Shown: positions 62,155 through 64,000 of the stretch, one piece after another
How the letters are laid out: the number at the start of each line of letters is the position of its first letter
Position numbering within the stretch: position 1 is the first letter of the stretch
NCBI GenBank assembly: GCA_004195045.1
Contig: SGBC01000003.1
Location: 434,001 to 498,000, forward strand
From: Candidatus Acididesulfobacter guangdongensis
GTDB lineage: Bacteria > SZUA-79 > Acidulodesulfobacterales > Acidulodesulfobacteraceae
Direction: 5' to 3'
DNA length: 64,000 nucleotides
Notes under the pieces: generated by a model
The model's database searches: none
What the model was told of the DNA's origin: nothing
Seen by the model: only the letters and a program-made list of their open reading frames with translations
Position numbers and translations under genes: made by a program

Positions 62155-63873
62155 ATGACACGCGGCAGTCAGACAGAGAATGTTTTTCCATACCTTGCGT
62201 ATATAGTTGCGCAAAAAGAAGAAACCGAAAATTTTATAAAAAAAGCTCTTTTAAAAACATTATCTGCAGATAAAATAAAACTGCTTAAAAATTGCGGCGA
62301 ACTTCCAAAACATTTCGAAAATCCGACTTATATTATTTTTCAGTATAATCCGCTCAATATTTCTCATATTGCAAAAATAGGTCCTAAAAGAAATATAAAT
62401 CTTTTTGCATATATCGAACATATCCATGACTTATCTGAAAAAAATATTTTAGAGCTCATAAAACATAAAATAGACCATGCTCTGTATCCTGAAAATATCA
62501 GCCAAATTAAATTTGAAAACTTTGTAGATTCCAAAATTTTTAAAAAGAAAAATAGCAATGCATTTGTAGATATAGAATCTTCCCTTTTAGAAGATATTAA
62601 CACAGAATTAGAAGAAAATATATACGGTATTTCTTCTAAACTAAAAAAAATTATAGACGGCATAGAGAAAATCGCTCTTTCAGACAGCAATGTGCTAATA
62701 ACGGGAGAATCAGGAACAGGCAAAGAACTTATAGCAAAATTAATTCACCAAAAATCTAAAAGAAATAAAAAAAATATTGTTCCTGTTAACTGCGGCGCAG
62801 TGCCCGGAGAATTGTTAGAAAGCGAATTATTCGGTTACAAAAAAGGCGCTTTTACAGGCGCTTATGCCGATAAACCCGGAAGATTTGAATTGGCTAACCA
62901 ATCTACAATTTTTCTTGACGAAATAGGCGATATGAATTTTAGTCTTCAGGTAAAGTTGTTAAGAGTGATACAGGAACATGAAATTGAGCCGGTCGGTTCG
63001 ATAAAACCGGTTAAAGTAGATTGCCGAATTATCACCGCTACAAACAAAAATTTAGAAGAACTTATAGCAAAAAATCTGTTCAGGGAAGACTTATTTTATA
63101 GAATTAATGTAATACCTATACATATTTTACCTTTAAGAGAAAGAAAACCTGATATAATTTTATTAATATACCATTTTCTGAAAAAGTTTGCCATTGCAAA
63201 AAACAATAAAGTTTTCGGAATGTCCGAAAACGCCGTTAAAATTCTTCTGAGCTATGACTGGTTCGGCAATATCAGAGAATTAGAAAATATCATGGAAATG
63301 CTTGTAGTTTTAAACGAAAGCGGCGTAATTTCAGAAGATGAAATACCGGATAAATATTTTAAAAACTCAGATATAAATAAAATATATAAAGACAATACAG
63401 CTGCAGATCCCGATACAGCCGCTAATGACAAAAATTTGAATGATTCTAACGAACCTAACGAAATATATGATTTTAATTTAAATAAAAATATTATAAACAC
63501 AGATAAAAATTCTAATAAAACTAATGAAATATATAATGATACCAATTCAAATAAAAATACGATAAACAGTTATGAGTTAAATAAGTTAAATAAATCAGAC
63601 TTAGATTTAAATAAAAAAAATTCAGATACGATAAATAATTCAGATTTAAATAAATCTGATTTAAATAAAAATTTAATCAATTCAGACACGATAAACAGTT
63701 ATGATTTAAATAAAAATACAATAAATTTAAAAAATGAGGTCGAACGTTTCGAATTACAGCTTATAAAACAGGCTCTGGAAATTTCAAACGGCGTAAAAGA
63801 CAAAGCGGCAAAACTCTTGGGTATAAACAGAACCACGCTTATAGAAAAAATAAAAAGGTACGGCGGCAAATAA
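62155..63873 (+). CDS. Receiver-less sigma-54 activator (FlrA/FleQ-like)
   Basis: A 572-residue enhancer-binding protein. The N-terminal 150 residues are not a receiver with the usual phospho-site and are unrecognised. The AAA+ domain (about 155-400) has GESGTGKE (184-191), GAFTGA (231-236) and FLDEIGD. A low-complexity linker (about 415-525) has repeated DLNKN/INS blocks encoded by a DNA repeat. A Fis-type helix-turn-helix (AAKLLGINRTTLIEKIKRYG) ends the protein. Lack of a receiver and location by flagellar genes suggest FlrA/FleQ, a master activator upstream of the FlrB/FlrC pair. The next ORF overlaps it by one base. Confidence 0.8.
   Translation: MTRGSQTENVFPYLAYIVAQKEETENFIKKALLKTLSADKIKLLKNCGELPKHFENPTYIIFQYNPLNISHIAKIGPKRNINLFAYIEHIHDLSEKNILELIKHKIDHALYPENISQIKFENFVDSKIFKKKNSNAFVDIESSLLEDINTELEENIYGISSKLKKIIDGIEKIALSDSNVLITGESGTGKELIAKLIHQKSKRNKKNIVPVNCGAVPGELLESELFGYKKGAFTGAYADKPGRFELANQSTIFLDEIGDMNFSLQVKLLRVIQEHEIEPVGSIKPVKVDCRIITATNKNLEELIAKNLFREDLFYRINVIPIHILPLRERKPDIILLIYHFLKKFAIAKNNKVFGMSENAVKILLSYDWFGNIRELENIMEMLVVLNESGVISEDEIPDKYFKNSDINKIYKDNTAADPDTAANDKNLNDSNEPNEIYDFNLNKNIINTDKNSNKTNEIYNDTNSNKNTINSYELNKLNKSDLDLNKKNSDTINNSDLNKSDLNKNLINSDTINSYDLNKNTINLKNEVERFELQLIKQALEISNGVKDKAAKLLGINRTTLIEKIKRYGGK
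63540..63735 (+). repeat. AT-rich repeat region in the linker of the receiver-less activator
   Basis: Irregular copies of AATTCAGATACGATAAA and GATTTAAATAAA words encode the Asn/Lys/Asp linker. Confidence 0.7.
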
Positions 63874-64000
63874 TGAACAGAAAATCGGTTTTTATTTTAA
63901 TAATCTTCATTGTATTCATTGTATTTTTATATATGCTGACTTTTACGTCAGTGCATCAGGCATTCAGCGCAAACAGCGGCAGCATTGCGTCAAACAGCAG
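63873..64000 (+). CDS. Start of an exported protein, partial
   Basis: An open frame of 42 codons from ATG 63873, whose first base is the last base of the TAA stop before it (TAATG). Residues 1-33 form a clear signal peptide (MNRKSVFILIIFIVFIVFLY core, then FTSVHQAFSAN). The mature part begins Ser/Asn/Gly-rich and runs off the window, so identity is unknown. Its coupling to the activator suggests co-expression. Confidence 0.65.
   Translation, partial: MNRKSVFILIIFIVFIVFLYMLTFTSVHQAFSANSGSIASNS

Overview
The window is almost entirely a flagellum and chemotaxis locus from an AT-rich Gram-negative bacterium (roughly one third G+C by eye). Evidence for a diderm with polar flagella is an FlgH lipoprotein L-ring, an FlgI P-ring, FlhF and FlhG, sigma-54 control and a ParC/ParP-type chemotaxis-array module. 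The low G+C, Asn-rich low-complexity linkers, strongly basic periplasmic domains and charge-poor exported proteins suggest an acid-living lineage of deltaproteobacterial grade. The Acidulodesulfobacterales/SZUA-79 group is one guess; that placement is inference.

Layout. 1-1816 (minus): a partial sppA, then flgJ as a fusion of rod-binding and lytic transglycosylase domains. 2353-4020 (plus): motA and motB. 4058-8499: a PilZ protein, a small helical protein, and a plus-strand signalling set (small adaptor-like protein, HDOD protein, diguanylate cyclase-like protein). 8641-19516 (minus, read right to left): flgF, flgG, flgA, flgH, flgI, flgM, a flgN-like gene, flgK, flgL, csrA, fliW. 20035-20766 (plus): a YcgR-like PilZ protein. 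20811-46757 (minus, read right to left): fliJ, motE, fliL, fliM, fliN, fliO, fliP, fliQ, fliR, flhB, flhA, flhF, flhG, fliA, a HEAT-repeat gene, cheR, a receiver gene, cheY, cheA, cheB, cheW, parC-like, parP-like, a small acidic ORF, a second fliK-like gene and flhX. 46913-54568 (minus): flrC-like regulator, flgD, flgE, fliK. 54647-61485 (plus): flrB-like kinase, flgB, flgC, fliE, fliF, fliG, fliH. The right end holds a YacP-like NYN gene (minus), a second sigma-54 activator (plus) and the start of an exported protein.

How it works together. Four near-consensus -24/-12 (sigma-54) promoters sit in front of flgB, flgF, fliL and flgD, the heads of the basal body, hook and export operons. The sensor kinase/activator pair (54647-55837 and 52748-54568) and the receiver-less activator (62155-63873) are their likely regulators. 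FliA and FlgM give the late sigma-28 checkpoint, and CsrA/FliW a post-transcriptional one. FlhF/FlhG and ParC/ParP would place flagella and chemoreceptor arrays at the pole. PilZ, HDOD and GGDEF proteins tie motility to cyclic-di-GMP. fliI, fliC, fliD, fliS and chemoreceptors are not in the window.

The spacers are unusual. They hold a pair of 179-nt MITE-like elements, related GGTGTCAGACACC palindromes, a second REP-like family, tandem repeats, and several local duplications of about 72-84 nt at gene borders. No transposase gene, tRNA, rRNA or CRISPR array was seen.
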